DNA from: Pseudomonas sp. PB120
GTDB lineage: Bacteria; Pseudomonadota; Gammaproteobacteria; Pseudomonadales; Pseudomonadaceae
Direction of reading: 5' to 3'
NCBI RefSeq assembly: GCF_009761815.1
Contig: NZ_RWIN01000053.1
Span: 1-59,177, forward strand
Length of the DNA: 59,177 bases
Positions 8,464-19,053 of this stretch are shown here, one piece after another (the stretch's first letter is position 1; each line of letters starts with the position of its first letter). A model generated the notes under the pieces. That model was not told where the DNA came from and did no database searches. It was given only the letters and a program-made list of their open reading frames with translations. A program made the position numbers and the translations under genes.

Positions 8464-8910
8464 ATGAGTACTGCATTTTCCCTGGCCCCACTGTTCCGTT
8501 CCTCGGTTGGTTTCGACCGCTTCAATGATCTGTTCGAAACTGCCTTGCGCAACGAGCCAGGCAGCACCTATCCGCCTTATAACGTCGAGAAACATGGCGA
8601 CGATCAATACCGTATTGTCGTGGCGGCCGCCGGTTTTCAGGAAGAAGACCTGGACCTGCAAGTCGAGAAGGGCGTGCTGACCATCAGTGGCGGCAAACGC
8701 GACGCGACGGAAGGCGTGACCTTCCTGCACCAGGGCATCGCCCAGCGTGCGTTCAAACTGTCGTTCCGCCTGGCGGACCACATCGAAATCAAGGCCGCCG
8801 ACCTGCGCAACGGCCTGCTGAGCATTGACTTGCTGCGCGTTGTGCCAGAAGAGGCGAAAGCCAAACGCATCCCGATCAACGGGACGCAAAAACCAGCTCT
8901 GCAGCATTAA
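8464..8910 (+). CDS. ibpA: Small heat-shock protein (Hsp20, IbpA-like)
   Basis: A 148-aa ATP-independent chaperone that holds aggregating proteins. The alpha-crystallin domain covers about residues 35-130, with YPPYNVEKHGDDQYRI at its start and AFKLSFRLADHIEIKAADLRNGLL (split by the usual beta strands) near its end. The short N-terminal arm MSTAFSLAPLFRSSVGFDRF is IbpA-like. Regulation is read directly from sequence at two levels: a sigma32 promoter and a ROSE thermometer covering the ribosome-binding site. A strong terminator follows 12 bases after the stop codon, so it is monocistronic. Confidence 0.95.
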   Translation: MSTAFSLAPLFRSSVGFDRFNDLFETALRNEPGSTYPPYNVEKHGDDQYRIVVAAAGFQEEDLDLQVEKGVLTISGGKRDATEGVTFLHQGIAQRAFKLSFRLADHIEIKAADLRNGLLSIDLLRVVPEEAKAKRIPINGTQKPALQH

Positions 8911-8921
8911 GCCAGAGCGAT

Positions 8922-8951
8922 AAAAAAGGGCGCCCTTGGCGCCCTTTTTTT
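8922..8951 (+). terminator. Intrinsic terminator of ibpA
   Basis: A-run, then GGGCGCC (8928-8934), loop CTT, GGCGCCC (8938-8944) and seven T. The flanking A and T runs extend the stem, and it could work in both directions. Confidence 0.92.
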
Positions 8952-8964
8952 GTGCCCGTGTCCC

Positions 8965-9065
8965 TTGTAGGAGCGAGCTTGCTCGCGATGGACTTCAGGA
9001 CGGCACGTTTATCCAGAAGCCCGCGTCATCGTTGACGTCCATCGCGAGCAGGCTCGCTCCTACAA
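8965..9065. repeat. REP-like inverted doublet (GAGCGAGC type)
   Basis: TTGTAGGAGCGAGCTTGCTC at 8965 and its reverse complement ending at 9065 frame a short unique core. It lies between the convergent ends of ibpA and the GGDEF-EAL gene. Confidence 0.8.
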
Positions 9066-9073
9066 AAATCAGG

Positions 9074-12000
9074 TTATTTCAGAAGTTTCTGAAACTCCTC
9101 CACCGGCAACGGCTGGCTGTGCAAATACCCCTGATAAAAATGGCACCCCAGCCCTTGCAAGAACTCAAGCTGCTCTGGCGTTTCCACCCCTTCGGCAATC
9201 ACCTTCAATTCCAGGCTGCGTGCCATCGCGACGATCGCGCGGATGATTTCGGCATCGTTGGGGTCGGTGGTGGCGTCGCGGATGAACGACTGATCGATCT
9301 TCAACGTGTCCACCGGTAGACGCTTGAGGTAAGTCAGTGACGAATAACCGGTACCGAAATCATCCATGGCGAAACTCACCCCGAGTTTTTTCAGGCGCCG
9401 CATTTTGCTGATGGTGTCTTCCAGGTTCTGGATGACGATGCCTTCGGTGATTTCCAGTTTAAGCAGCGAGCAGGGCAGGCCGTGGCTGCCGAGGCTGTGT
9501 TCGATGCGTTCGACGAAGTCGTTCTGGCGGAATTGCCGCGGGCTGATGTTCACGCACAGGCTGAAATCGTGCGGGTCGATCAAACCCTGGATCATCAATT
9601 GCTTGAAGGCCTCGCAGGCTTCGTCGACGATCCACGTGCCCACCTCCAGGATCAACCCGCTGTCCTCCAGCACCTTGATGAACTCGGTTGGCGATTGCGC
9701 ACCGAGTTCCGGGTGGTTCCAGCGCACCAGCGCTTCGGCGCCAACGATGCGGTTGTCCCGGGCATCCACCTGGGGTTGGTAGTGCACGCGAAATTCGCCC
9801 CGGGAAAGCGCCAGGCGCAAGTCGGTTTCCATGCGCAGTCGCTCGCTGGCGGCCTTCTGCATGGTGTTGTGATACATCTGCGTGGTGTTGCGCCCCGAAT
9901 CCTTGGCGCGATAGAGCGCGATGTCGGCCCTTTTGAGCAGGTCGGTCGGCGTCGAGCCGTGATCGGGAATCAGCGCGATGCCGATGCTCGGTGTCACTTG
10001 CAGACGTTGTCCGTCGAGGAACATCGGCTCGGACAGCAGCTCGCGCAGGGTGTCCGCCAACTCCCGAACCTGAGCGCTGACCTCGTTGCGCGAGCCTTCC
10101 AGGCCGCTGAGCAGGACCACGAATTCATCGCCGCCGAGCCGCGCCACCGTGTCTTCCATGCGCACGCTGGCCTCGAGGCGCGCGGTGATGATTTTCAGCA
10201 CCGTGTCGCCCACCGGATGGCCGAGCGAATCGTTGATGTGCTTGAAGTGGTCGAGGTCGAGAAACAGCAAGGCGCCGCGCAGGTTGTGGCGCTTGAGCAG
10301 GGCAATCTGTTGGCTCAGGCGATCCATCAACAGTGCGCGGTTCGGCAGGTTGGTCAGTGGGTCGTGATAGGCGAGGTGGCGGATCTGCGCTTCGGCGTTT
10401 TTCAGCAGGCTGACGTCCCGCGCGGTCAGCAGCAAGCACGCCGTTTCATTCAGGGTGATCGGTTCTACCGAGACTTCCACGGTCAGCAGTTCACCGCGTT
10501 TATTGCGCCCGAGCATTTCCTGGTGATGCACCCGGCCCTTGATCTGCAGCTCGGCCAGCAGCGCCGAGCGCTGTTTCTCTTCGGCCCAGATGCCGACCTG
10601 ATACACCGTGCGGCCGACCACTTCGTCGGCGCGGTAGCCGGTCAGGCGGCAGAAGCCGTCGTTGACCTCCAGGTAGCGCCCGGTGTCGCGCTCGGTAATG
10701 GTGATGGCGTCGGGGCTGGAGTGGAAGGCCTTGGCGAACTTCTCTTCGCTGGCCTTGAGCGCCGCCTCCGAGCGTTGCTGTTGGGTGATGTCGCGCAGGG
10801 TGGTGACGATGCACGGTTGATCGCCGACGCTGATCTGGCGGCTGGAGATCACGCACGTCAGCGATTGCCCGTCTTTGTGCTGAACCTGGATCGCCACGCT
10901 ATTGAGGCTTTGCTCGCGGATGACTTGCTCGATCCGTTGCAGGCTTTTCGCTGAAGCGTCCCACAGGCCAATTTCATCCGCGCTGCGGCCAATCACGTCG
11001 GGAGCGCTCCAACCGAATGTCTGAGTGAAACTGGAATTGATCTCGATGAACTGGCCGGTGTCCTGGCGGGTGACGCAGATAGGGTCGGGGCTGACCTGGA
11101 ACAGGGTGGCGAATTTTTCTTCGGATGCCACCAGCAGCTGTTCGCGTTCCACCTGGTCGGTAATGTCGAGCAGGGTGCCGGCCATGCGCAGCGGCAAGCC
11201 TTTTTCATCACGGTAGAGGCGGGCGCGGCTTTCCAGATAGCGCGAACTGCCATCCGGCAGTTGCACGCGGTAGGTCAGTTGGTAGTTGCCCGCCGGGCCC
11301 TCGCGCAGGCTGCGGTAGGCGTCGCGCATGCTGCCGCGCTCTTCGTCGGGCACGCCTTCGAAAAACTCGTCGAAGGATTCATGGAAAGGGATGGGCTCCA
11401 GGCCGTGTAACTGCGCAGCACGCGCCGAGCCGTACAGCATGCCGCTGGGAATGTGCCAGTCCCAGGTGCCGAGTTGTGCGGAATCCAGCGCCAGGTCGAG
11501 ACGTTCCTGGCTGTCCTTGAGGGCTTGTTCGGCGACTTTGCGTTCGGTGGTGTCGAGGAAGGTGCTCAGCAGATACGGCTGCCCTTCGAGCTCGACCTTT
11601 TGCGCACTGAGGATGCCGTCGTGGACCTGGCCATTGCTGGCGCGAAACTGCACCTCCATGCTGATCAGTTCGCCTTTGGCCTTTGTGGCCCTGACCAGTT
11701 TTTCCCGCTGCTCCGGATGCACCCACAAGCCCAGTTCCACGGTGGTGCGGCCAATCGCGTTCTGCACCGGCCAGCCGAACAGGCTTTCAAAATACTGGTT
11801 GGCTTCGGTGATCAGACCGTCTTCCTGGCGGGTGAGAAGCACCATGTTCGGGCACAGGTGAAACAGCGTCGCGAAGCGTTTTTCCGAGCTGCTCAGTGCC
11901 TGTTCGCGCTGGCGCTGGTGAGTGATCTCGCGGATCACGCCAATCATTCTTGGGCGGCCGTGTTTGTCCGGCAGCAGGCTGCCGTTGATCTCCAGCCAGT

Positions 12001-12352
12001 GCAGGCTGCCGTCGGGCCAGCGAATGCGGTGGTGCATCGCCTGTTCCAGCGGCGCGCCGGCAATCACCGCGTGGAAGGCGCGAACGGTTTTCGCCCGGTC
12101 TTCCGGGGGCAGCAAGTCGAGGTATTCCAGGTCCGCTGGCAGCGGTTGCCGAGGATCGAAACCGAACAACGCCTGGGTGCCCCTCGACCAACTGATCTGC
12201 CCCCGTTCGATGTCCCAATACCAGGCGCCCAAGCGTGCACCGTTGAGGGCGGCGAGCAACTGCGGCGCGCTTTCCCAGCTCTGCTCCGACCGTTTCGGGT
12301 CAAGCGCCTGAATACGTGGCATCGGCGGAACACGTTCAACAGATTTCGGCAT
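9074..12352 (-). CDS. Five-PAS GGDEF-EAL cyclic-di-GMP regulator
   Basis: A 1092-aa soluble sensor protein without signal peptide or membrane helix. I count five PAS units in tandem (about residues 30-145, 155-270, 278-400, 408-525 and 533-650), several ending in the RDIT/LDIT PAC signature. They are followed by GGDEF (about 660-825) and EAL (about 835-1090). The cyclase motif GGDEF is intact, and RMED five residues before it matches the RxxD inhibitory site. The phosphodiesterase half keeps EALVRW, NISPRQF, EITEG, DDFGTGYSS, the KID lysine and GVET, so both activities look possible. PAS ligands are unknown. It is monocistronic and ends against a repeat doublet, with a LysR gene on the same strand downstream of none of its promoters. 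Confidence 0.93.
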   Translation of the reverse strand: MPKSVERVPPMPRIQALDPKRSEQSWESAPQLLAALNGARLGAWYWDIERGQISWSRGTQALFGFDPRQPLPADLEYLDLLPPEDRAKTVRAFHAVIAGAPLEQAMHHRIRWPDGSLHWLEINGSLLPDKHGRPRMIGVIREITHQRQREQALSSSEKRFATLFHLCPNMVLLTRQEDGLITEANQYFESLFGWPVQNAIGRTTVELGLWVHPEQREKLVRATKAKGELISMEVQFRASNGQVHDGILSAQKVELEGQPYLLSTFLDTTERKVAEQALKDSQERLDLALDSAQLGTWDWHIPSGMLYGSARAAQLHGLEPIPFHESFDEFFEGVPDEERGSMRDAYRSLREGPAGNYQLTYRVQLPDGSSRYLESRARLYRDEKGLPLRMAGTLLDITDQVEREQLLVASEEKFATLFQVSPDPICVTRQDTGQFIEINSSFTQTFGWSAPDVIGRSADEIGLWDASAKSLQRIEQVIREQSLNSVAIQVQHKDGQSLTCVISSRQISVGDQPCIVTTLRDITQQQRSEAALKASEEKFAKAFHSSPDAITITERDTGRYLEVNDGFCRLTGYRADEVVGRTVYQVGIWAEEKQRSALLAELQIKGRVHHQEMLGRNKRGELLTVEVSVEPITLNETACLLLTARDVSLLKNAEAQIRHLAYHDPLTNLPNRALLMDRLSQQIALLKRHNLRGALLFLDLDHFKHINDSLGHPVGDTVLKIITARLEASVRMEDTVARLGGDEFVVLLSGLEGSRNEVSAQVRELADTLRELLSEPMFLDGQRLQVTPSIGIALIPDHGSTPTDLLKRADIALYRAKDSGRNTTQMYHNTMQKAASERLRMETDLRLALSRGEFRVHYQPQVDARDNRIVGAEALVRWNHPELGAQSPTEFIKVLEDSGLILEVGTWIVDEACEAFKQLMIQGLIDPHDFSLCVNISPRQFRQNDFVERIEHSLGSHGLPCSLLKLEITEGIVIQNLEDTISKMRRLKKLGVSFAMDDFGTGYSSLTYLKRLPVDTLKIDQSFIRDATTDPNDAEIIRAIVAMARSLELKVIAEGVETPEQLEFLQGLGCHFYQGYLHSQPLPVEEFQKLLK

Positions 12353-12417
12353 TGGCAGGCCTTGTGCTGAATTGGGCGATAGGTACGGTCATCAAGGCTC
12401 TACAGGAGGCGCACGCG

Positions 12418-13308
12418 CTAGCCTTGAGTCCCTGGCAAATCGATTTGTGCATCCAGCAAGGCCATGAAGGCCCGTGCTGCGTTCGACAGCGTCCGTTCTG
12501 TGTGCAAGATATAGCCTAGCTGGCGAGTCAGTTGTATGCCCGGTAAAGGTATTCGTGCAACTTGATCATCAAGCATTGTGCGTGGCAACACACTCCAGGC
12601 CAGGCCAATCGAAACCATCATCTTGATGGTTTCCAGATAGTTGGTGCTCATGGCGATGTTCGGTGTCAGGCCCTGGGCTTCGAACAGGCGCTGGACGATG
12701 TGATGGGTAAAGGTGTTGCCGCCGGGGAAAACAGCCGGGTGCAGGGCGATATCCGCCAGGCTGACGGCCCCGTTGCTGATCAGAGAATGTTCCGGGGCAA
12801 CCACGAAATCCAGCGGGTCATCCCACACCGGCGTGGCCGCGACCAGCGTGTGGGGCTCGGGCGCCAGGGTGATGACCGCCAGTTCCGCCCGGCCATGGAG
12901 GATTTCTTCGTAGGCCACTTCCGAATCGAGGAACTGAATATCCAGCGCAACCTGTGGGTAGCGGCGGGTGAATTCCCGCAATAGAGGTGGCAAACGGTGC
13001 AGGCCGATGTGGTGACTGGTGGCCAGGGTCAGGCGGCCCGTCACTTCGCCAGTGAGGTTGGTCAGGGCGCGGCGGGTGTCGTCCAGCACATTCAGAATCT
13101 GATAGGCCCGTGGCAGCAGGGCGCGGCCGGCCTCGGTCAGGCCGACTTCGCGGCCCAGTCGGTCAAACAGGCGCACCTTCAACTGCTGCTCCAGCCCGGC
13201 GATGCGTTTGCTGATCGCCGGTTGCGTCAGGTGCAGCCGTTCGCCCGCGCCAGAGAAGCTTCCGGTCTCGGCAATGGCAATAAAGGCATTAAGGTTGGCC
13301 AGGTCCAT
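12418..13308 (-). CDS. LysR-family regulator divergent from leuC
   Basis: A 296-aa one-component regulator. The N-terminal winged helix covers about residues 1-60 (LNAFIAIAETGSFSGAGERL, LTQPAISKRIAGLEQQL), followed by a periplasmic-binding-like effector domain. It is transcribed away from leuC with 148 bases between the two starts. This is the classic LysR arrangement and makes leuC, leuD and leuB its likely targets (inference). In Pseudomonas a LysR gene at this place is common. The effector may be a leucine-pathway intermediate, but the sequence does not show it. Confidence 0.9.
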   Translation of the reverse strand: MDLANLNAFIAIAETGSFSGAGERLHLTQPAISKRIAGLEQQLKVRLFDRLGREVGLTEAGRALLPRAYQILNVLDDTRRALTNLTGEVTGRLTLATSHHIGLHRLPPLLREFTRRYPQVALDIQFLDSEVAYEEILHGRAELAVITLAPEPHTLVAATPVWDDPLDFVVAPEHSLISNGAVSLADIALHPAVFPGGNTFTHHIVQRLFEAQGLTPNIAMSTNYLETIKMMVSIGLAWSVLPRTMLDDQVARIPLPGIQLTRQLGYILHTERTLSNAARAFMALLDAQIDLPGTQG

Positions 13309-13456
13309 TCAAGTATTCCAGTTGGTTATCCAAAGCATAAAAAATATGAATTTGAGTTATTTAATGTAACCCCATAGGATCGACCTCACAAGCCAAGGGG
13401 TTATTGAACTGTTCAAAGCCCGGGGCATAGAAACAAGCTGATGAGGAAACCGTCTG
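13309..13456. promoter_or_regulatory. Divergent regulatory region, lysR / leuC
   Basis: This 148-base A/T-richer gap separates the two divergent starts. It contains TTGAGTTATTTAATGTAACC near 13353, a likely promoter area, and GATGAGGAAACC just before leuC as its ribosome-binding site. I see no leucine-rich leader peptide, so attenuation of the enteric leu type is not supported. Confidence 0.5.
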
Positions 13457-14875
13457 ATGGCCGGCAAAACGCTCTACGACAAGCTCTGGGATTCGCATTT
13501 GGTCAAGCAGCGCGACGATGGTTCTGCGCTGATCTACATCGACCGTCACATCATTCACGAAGTGACCTCGCCGCAAGCCTTTGAAGGCCTGCGTCTGGCC
13601 GGGCGCAAGCCTTGGCGCATCGATGCCAACATCGCGACCCCGGACCACAACGTACCGACCACCCCGGAGCGCAAGGGCGGCATCGAAGCCATTGTCGACC
13701 AGGTCTCGCGTTTGCAGGTTCAGACCCTCGACGACAACTGCGACGAATACGGCATAGTCGAATTCAAGATGAATGACGTCCGCCAGGGCATCGTTCACGT
13801 CATCGGCCCGGAGCAGGGTGCAACCTTGCCGGGCATGACCGTGGTTTGCGGCGACTCCCACACCTCGACTCATGGCGCATTCGGCGCCCTGGCTCATGGC
13901 ATCGGCACTTCCGAGGTCGAGCACGTGCTCGCCACCCAGTGCCTCGTCGCCAAGAAAATGAAGAATATGCTGGTGTTGGTCGAAGGCCAATTGCCGTTCG
14001 GCGTGACCGCCAAGGACATCGTCCTCGCGGTGATCGGCAAGATCGGCACCGCCGGCGGTAACGGCCATGCCATCGAGTTTGCCGGCAGCGCGATTCGCGA
14101 TCTGTCCGTTGAAGGCCGCATGACCATCTGCAACATGTCCATTGAGGCCGGCGCTCGCGTGGGTCTGGTGGCGGCTGACGAAAAAACCGTGGCCTACGTG
14201 AAGGGTCGTCCATTCGCTCCGAAAGGCGCGGAATGGGACTTGGCTGTCGAGGCCTGGAAAGACCTGGTGTCCGACACCGATGCGGTATTCGATACCGTGG
14301 TCGAGCTGGACGCGACGCAGATCAAGCCGCAAGTCAGCTGGGGTACTTCGCCCGAAATGGTGTTGGCCGTTGATCAAAACGTGCCGGACCCTGCGAAGGA
14401 AACGGACCTGGTCAAGCGCGGTTCCATCGAGCGCGCCTTGAAGTACATGGGTTTGACCGCCAATCAGGCGATCACCGACATTCAGCTGGACCGCGTGTTC
14501 ATCGGTTCCTGCACCAACTCGCGGATCGAAGACCTGCGCGCTGCTGCGGTGATCGCCAAGGGCCGCAAAGTGGCATCGACCATCAAGCAGGCCATTGTGG
14601 TACCGGGCTCGGGCCTGGTGAAGGCTCAGGCTGAATCGGAAGGCCTGGACAAGATTTTCCTCGAGGCTGGTTTCGAATGGCGCGAGCCGGGCTGCTCGAT
14701 GTGCCTGGCGATGAACCCGGACCGTTTGGAATCCGGTGAGCATTGCGCATCGACCTCCAACCGTAACTTCGAAGGCCGTCAGGGCGCCGGTGGTCGTACC
14801 CACCTCGTGAGCCCGGCCATGGCCGCCGCCGCTGCTGTAAACGGTCGTTTCGTCGACGTCCGTGAATTGATCTAA
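13457..14875 (+). CDS. leuC: 3-isopropylmalate dehydratase large subunit
   Basis: Catalytic large subunit of isopropylmalate isomerase (leucine pathway, second step); it carries a [4Fe-4S] cluster and works with LeuD. The 472-aa product has the aconitase-family cysteines: FIGSCTNSR (about residue 350) and [13 protein letters not shown] (about 410-420). [12 protein letters not shown] (about 133-145) is also characteristic. AGGA precedes the ATG. leuD follows after 11 bases, so the pair is co-transcribed. Length is normal. Confidence 0.97.
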   Translation: MAGKTLYDKLWDSHLVKQRDDGSALIYIDRHIIHEVTSPQAFEGLRLAGRKPWRIDANIATPDHNVPTTPERKGGIEAIVDQVSRLQVQTLDDNCDEYGIVEFKMNDVRQGIVHVIGPEQGATLPGMTVVCGDSHTSTHGAFGALAHGIGTSEVEHVLATQCLVAKKMKNMLVLVEGQLPFGVTAKDIVLAVIGKIGTAGGNGHAIEFAGSAIRDLSVEGRMTICNMSIEAGARVGLVAADEKTVAYVKGRPFAPKGAEWDLAVEAWKDLVSDTDAVFDTVVELDATQIKPQVSWGTSPEMVLAVDQNVPDPAKETDLVKRGSIERALKYMGLTANQAITDIQLDRVFIGSCTNSRIEDLRAAAVIAKGRKVASTIKQAIVVPGSGLVKAQAESEGLDKIFLEAGFEWREPGCSMCLAMNPDRLESGEHCASTSNRNFEGRQGAGGRTHLVSPAMAAAAAVNGRFVDVRELI

Positions 14876-14886
14876 AGGAGCGCAGC

Positions 14887-15531
14887 ATGAAAGCTTTTAC
14901 CCAGCACACTGGTCTTGTCGCGCCTTTGGATCGTGCCAACGTCGACACCGACCAGATCATCCCGAAGCAATTCTTGAAGTCGATCAAGCGCACGGGTTTC
15001 GGCCCGAACCTGTTCGATGAGTGGCGCTACCTGGATGTGGGGCAGCCGTATCAGGACAACTCCAAGCGCCCGCTGAACAAGGACTTCGTCCTCAACGCCG
15101 AGCGCTATCAAGGCGCCAGCGTGTTGCTGGCCCGCGAAAACTTCGGTTGCGGCTCCAGCCGTGAACACGCGCCATGGGCGCTGGAAGAATACGGTTTCCG
15201 CAGCATCATCGCGCCGAGCTACGCCGACATCTTCTTCAACAACAGTTTCAAGAACGGCTTGCTGCCGATCATCTTGAGCGACGCTGAAGTGGACGAGCTT
15301 TTCCAGCAAGTTGAAGCGAATCCTGGCTACCAGTTGCAGGTCGATCTGCAAGCCCAGACCGTGACCCGTCCGGATGGCAAGGTGTTGAGCTTCGAAATCG
15401 ATGCGTTCCGCAAGCATTGCCTGCTCAACGGCCTGGATGACATCGGCCTGACCTTGCAGGACCACGAAGCGATTGCGACGTTTGAAGCCAAGCATCGTGC
15501 GAGCCAGCCTTGGTTGTTTCGCGACGCGTAA
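14887..15531 (+). CDS. leuD: 3-isopropylmalate dehydratase small subunit
   Basis: Small (swivel-domain) subunit that completes the LeuCD isomerase. It has 214 aa, normal length. Marks are [12 protein letters not shown] near the N-terminus and the substrate-binding loop [17 protein letters not shown] (about residues 80-97). AAAGGAGCGCAGC precedes the ATG. It is coupled to leuC. A repeat doublet separates it from the next gene, so transcripts may be processed or attenuated there. Confidence 0.97.
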   Translation: MKAFTQHTGLVAPLDRANVDTDQIIPKQFLKSIKRTGFGPNLFDEWRYLDVGQPYQDNSKRPLNKDFVLNAERYQGASVLLARENFGCGSSREHAPWALEEYGFRSIIAPSYADIFFNNSFKNGLLPIILSDAEVDELFQQVEANPGYQLQVDLQAQTVTRPDGKVLSFEIDAFRKHCLLNGLDDIGLTLQDHEAIATFEAKHRASQPWLFRDA

Positions 15532-15564
15532 TTGATCGGAAATTGATGTAGGCCACTCCGGCCT

Positions 15565-15640
15565 CATCGCTAGCAGGCTAGCTCCCACAGGGATTTGTGT
15601 ACGCCATAAATCCAATGTGGGAGCTAGCCTGCTAGCGATG
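15565..15640. repeat. REP-like inverted doublet (GAGCTAGC variant)
   Basis: CATCGCTAGCAGGCTAGCTC is mirrored by GAGCTAGCCTGCTAGCGATG. Relative to other copies (GAGCGAGCCTGCTCGCGATG), the central G and C are both changed so that pairing is kept. It lies between leuD and the methyltransferase gene. Confidence 0.85.
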
Positions 15641-15686
15641 GCGGCAGTAGAGACACCCCAAGGCTCACCCCAAAAAGGAAGTCCCC

Positions 15687-16454
15687 ATGACCAGCACCGC
15701 CCAACACAGCCAGGTAGTCCAAAAGCAATTCGGTGAACAGGCCGCGGCCTATCTGAGCAGCGCTGTCCACGCTCAAGGCACCGAATTCGCGCTGCTACAG
15801 GCTGAGCTGGCCGGGCAGGGCGGTGCGCGGGTGCTGGACCTGGGCTGCGGCGCCGGTCATGTGAGCTTTCAGGTGGCATCGCTGGTGAAAGAAGTGGTGG
15901 CCTACGACCTGTCGCAGCAAATGCTCGACGTGGTGGCCGCTGCGGCGGTCGATCGTGGCTTGAGTAACGTTGCCACGGTCAACGGTGCCGCCGAGCGCCT
16001 GCCGTTCGCCGACGGTGAGTTCGACTTCGTGTTCAGCCGTTATTCGGCGCACCATTGGAGTGACCTGGGCCTGGCCCTGCGCGAAGTTCGCCGGGTGCTG
16101 AAGCCGGGCGGCGTGGCGGCGTTCATCGATGTGTTGTCACCGGGCAGCCCGTTGTTCGACACTTACCTGCAAAGCGTCGAAGTGCTGCGCGACACGAGCC
16201 ATGTGCGCGATTATTCCGCCGGCGAGTGGTTGCGCCAGGTCAGCGAAGCGGGGTTGCACACCCGTAGCACCACGCGTCAACGGCTGCGTCTGGAGTACAC
16301 CTCCTGGGTCGAGCGCATGCGCACGCCTGAAGTGATGCGCGCGGCGATCCGTGAGTTGCAGCAATCGATGGGCAACGAAGTACGCGAATATTTTGAGATT
16401 GAGGCTGATGGTTCGTTCAGTACCGATGTGCTGGTGCTGTTCGCCGAAAAGTGA
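15687..16454 (+). CDS. Class I SAM-dependent methyltransferase (UbiE-like)
   Basis: A 255-aa Rossmann-fold methyltransferase. Motif I VLDLGCGAGHVSF (about residues 49-61), an acidic residue in AYDLS (about 74), and LPFADGEFDFVFSRYSAHHW (about 108-127) place it in the Methyltransf_11 group. It is encoded between leuD and leuB, an order I recall from other Pseudomonas, but no leucine-pathway step needs a methyltransferase. AAGGAAG precedes the ATG. The substrate is unknown. Small-molecule methylation is more likely than RNA or protein (inference). Confidence 0.85.
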   Translation: MTSTAQHSQVVQKQFGEQAAAYLSSAVHAQGTEFALLQAELAGQGGARVLDLGCGAGHVSFQVASLVKEVVAYDLSQQMLDVVAAAAVDRGLSNVATVNGAAERLPFADGEFDFVFSRYSAHHWSDLGLALREVRRVLKPGGVAAFIDVLSPGSPLFDTYLQSVEVLRDTSHVRDYSAGEWLRQVSEAGLHTRSTTRQRLRLEYTSWVERMRTPEVMRAAIRELQQSMGNEVREYFEIEADGSFSTDVLVLFAEK

Positions 16455-16519
16455 GCCCCGAACACTAGACTTTTTCCGGGCGTGCCCAAGGGCGCACCGA
16501 CTGATGACATGAGGAAAGC

Positions 16520-17602
<1,083 letters not shown>

Positions 17603-17608
17603 TCTCTC

Positions 17609-17653
17609 GGGCCCGCTGCCACTTTCAACTTCGAAAGCAGCGGCCCACTTTTT
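17609..17653 (+). terminator. Possible weak terminator between leuB and asd
   Basis: GGGCCCGCTGC (17609-17619) can pair with GCAGCGGCCC (17637-17646), with one bulge and a 17-base loop, followed by ACTTTTTAA. It may reduce read-through into asd rather than stop it. Confidence 0.45.
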
Positions 17654-17671
17654 AAAGAAGGTGTAGTTGCG

Positions 17672-18784
17672 ATGAAACGTGTAGGTCTGATCGGTTGGCG
17701 CGGTATGGTCGGTTCCGTGCTCATGCAGCGGATGCTGGAAGAGCAGGATTTCGATCTTATTGAGCCGGTGTTTTTCACCACTTCGAATGTCGGTGGCCAA
17801 GGGCCGTCCGTGGGCAAGGACATTGCTCCGCTCAAGGACGCTTACAGCATTGAAGAGCTGAAAACCCTCGACGTGATTCTGACCTGCCAGGGTGGCGACT
17901 ACACCAGCGAAGTCTTCCCCAAGCTGCGCGAAGCCGGCTGGCAGGGTTACTGGATCGACGCCGCTTCCAGCCTGCGCATGCAGGATGACGCGGTGATCGT
18001 GCTGGACCCGGTGAACCGCAAGGTCATCGACCAGCAGCTCGACGCGGGCACCAAGAACTACATCGGCGGCAACTGCACCGTCAGCCTGATGCTGATGGGC
18101 CTGGGCGGCCTGTTCGAAGCGGGTCTGGTGGAGTGGATGAGCGCCATGACCTATCAGGCGGCCTCCGGTGCCGGCGCGCAGAACATGCGTGAGCTGATCA
18201 AGCAAATGGGCGCCACCCACGCCGCGGTCGCCGATCAACTGGCCGACCCGGCCAGCGCGATCCTCGACATCGACCGTCGCGTCGCCGAAGCCATGCGCAG
18301 CGATGCGTACCCGACCGAAAACTTCGGCGTACCGTTGGCCGGCAGCCTGATCCCGTGGATCGACAAGGAACTGCCGAACGGCCAGAGCCGCGAAGAGTGG
18401 AAGGCCCAGGCCGAGACCAACAAGATCCTCGGTCGCTTCAAGAGCCCGATCCCGGTCGATGGCATTTGCGTGCGCATCGGCGCCATGCGCTGCCACAGCC
18501 AGGCGCTGACCATCAAGCTGAACAAAGACGTACCGATCGCTGATATCGAAGGGCTGATCAGCCAGCACAACCCTTGGGTCAAGCTGGTGCCGAACAGCCG
18601 TGAAACCAGCATTCAGGAGCTGAGCCCGAACAAGGTCACCGGCACCCTGAACATCCCGGTGGGCCGTCTGCGCAAGCTGAACATGGGCTCGCAGTTCGTC
18701 GGCGCGTTCACCGTTGGCGACCAGCTGCTGTGGGGTGCGGCCGAACCGCTGCGTCGCATGCTGCGGATCCTGCTTGAGCGTTGA
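17672..18784 (+). CDS. asd: Aspartate-semialdehyde dehydrogenase
   Basis: NADPH-dependent reduction of aspartyl phosphate, leading to lysine, DAP, threonine and methionine. The 370-aa protein has [17 protein letters not shown] at the start (NADP fold) and the catalytic Cys135 in [10 protein letters not shown]. The segment [10 protein letters not shown] carries the active-site arginine and histidine, and the C-terminus is [21 protein letters not shown]. This is the functional Asd. The gene at 19054 is a paralogue that lacks the cysteine. A strong terminator follows. Confidence 0.97.
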   Translation: MKRVGLIGWRGMVGSVLMQRMLEEQDFDLIEPVFFTTSNVGGQGPSVGKDIAPLKDAYSIEELKTLDVILTCQGGDYTSEVFPKLREAGWQGYWIDAASSLRMQDDAVIVLDPVNRKVIDQQLDAGTKNYIGGNCTVSLMLMGLGGLFEAGLVEWMSAMTYQAASGAGAQNMRELIKQMGATHAAVADQLADPASAILDIDRRVAEAMRSDAYPTENFGVPLAGSLIPWIDKELPNGQSREEWKAQAETNKILGRFKSPIPVDGICVRIGAMRCHSQALTIKLNKDVPIADIEGLISQHNPWVKLVPNSRETSIQELSPNKVTGTLNIPVGRLRKLNMGSQFVGAFTVGDQLLWGAAEPLRRMLRILLER

Positions 18785-18804
18785 TTGATTGACGTTGTGA
18801 AAAA

Positions 18805-18837
18805 GCCCGCACCTTGAAAGAGGTGCGGGTTTTTTTA
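18805..18837 (+). terminator. Intrinsic terminator of asd
   Basis: CCCGCACCT (18806-18814), loop TGAAAG, AGGTGCGGG (18821-18829), then seven T. Strong stem 21 bases after the stop. Confidence 0.93.
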
Positions 18838-18859
18838 TGGAGGCTGTATCGTCAGGAAG

Positions 18860-18963
18860 GGCCTCTTCGCGGGCAAGCCATGCTCCTACAGGTTTTGTGT
18901 CGTTCTCGGGATTTTGGAACAATCGCAATACCTGTAGGAGCAAGGCTTGCCCGCGAAGAGGCC
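18860..18963. repeat. REP-like inverted doublet (CAAGGCTTGCCCGCG type)
   Basis: GGCCTCTTCGCGGGCAAGCC at 18860 is mirrored by GGCTTGCCCGCGAAGAGGCC ending at 18963. The inner arms are TGCTCCTACAGG and CCTGTAGGAGCA. This is a subfamily distinct from GAGCGAGC. Confidence 0.85.
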
Positions 18964-19053
18964 ATCAGATCCACCGCAAACCCTTGGCCGAATTGCCTGC
19001 AAGCCACCCACCCGGTAAAGTGCCGCTCCCCCCGTTTCGCCAGAGGTAGAACC

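Noticed and set aside
9482..10954. A 490-codon plus-strand frame inside the GGDEF-EAL gene
   Set aside because: The minus-strand gene in the same place carries intact GGDEF, PAS and RxxD motifs. The plus-strand product resembles nothing.
13309..13456. Possible leucine leader peptide/attenuator before leuC
   Set aside because: No short frame with leucine codon runs and no terminator-antiterminator pair was visible in the 148-base gap.
13361..14803. A 480-codon minus-strand frame opposite leuC
   Set aside because: leuC has all Fe-S cysteines and a coupled leuD. The opposite frame is a shadow.
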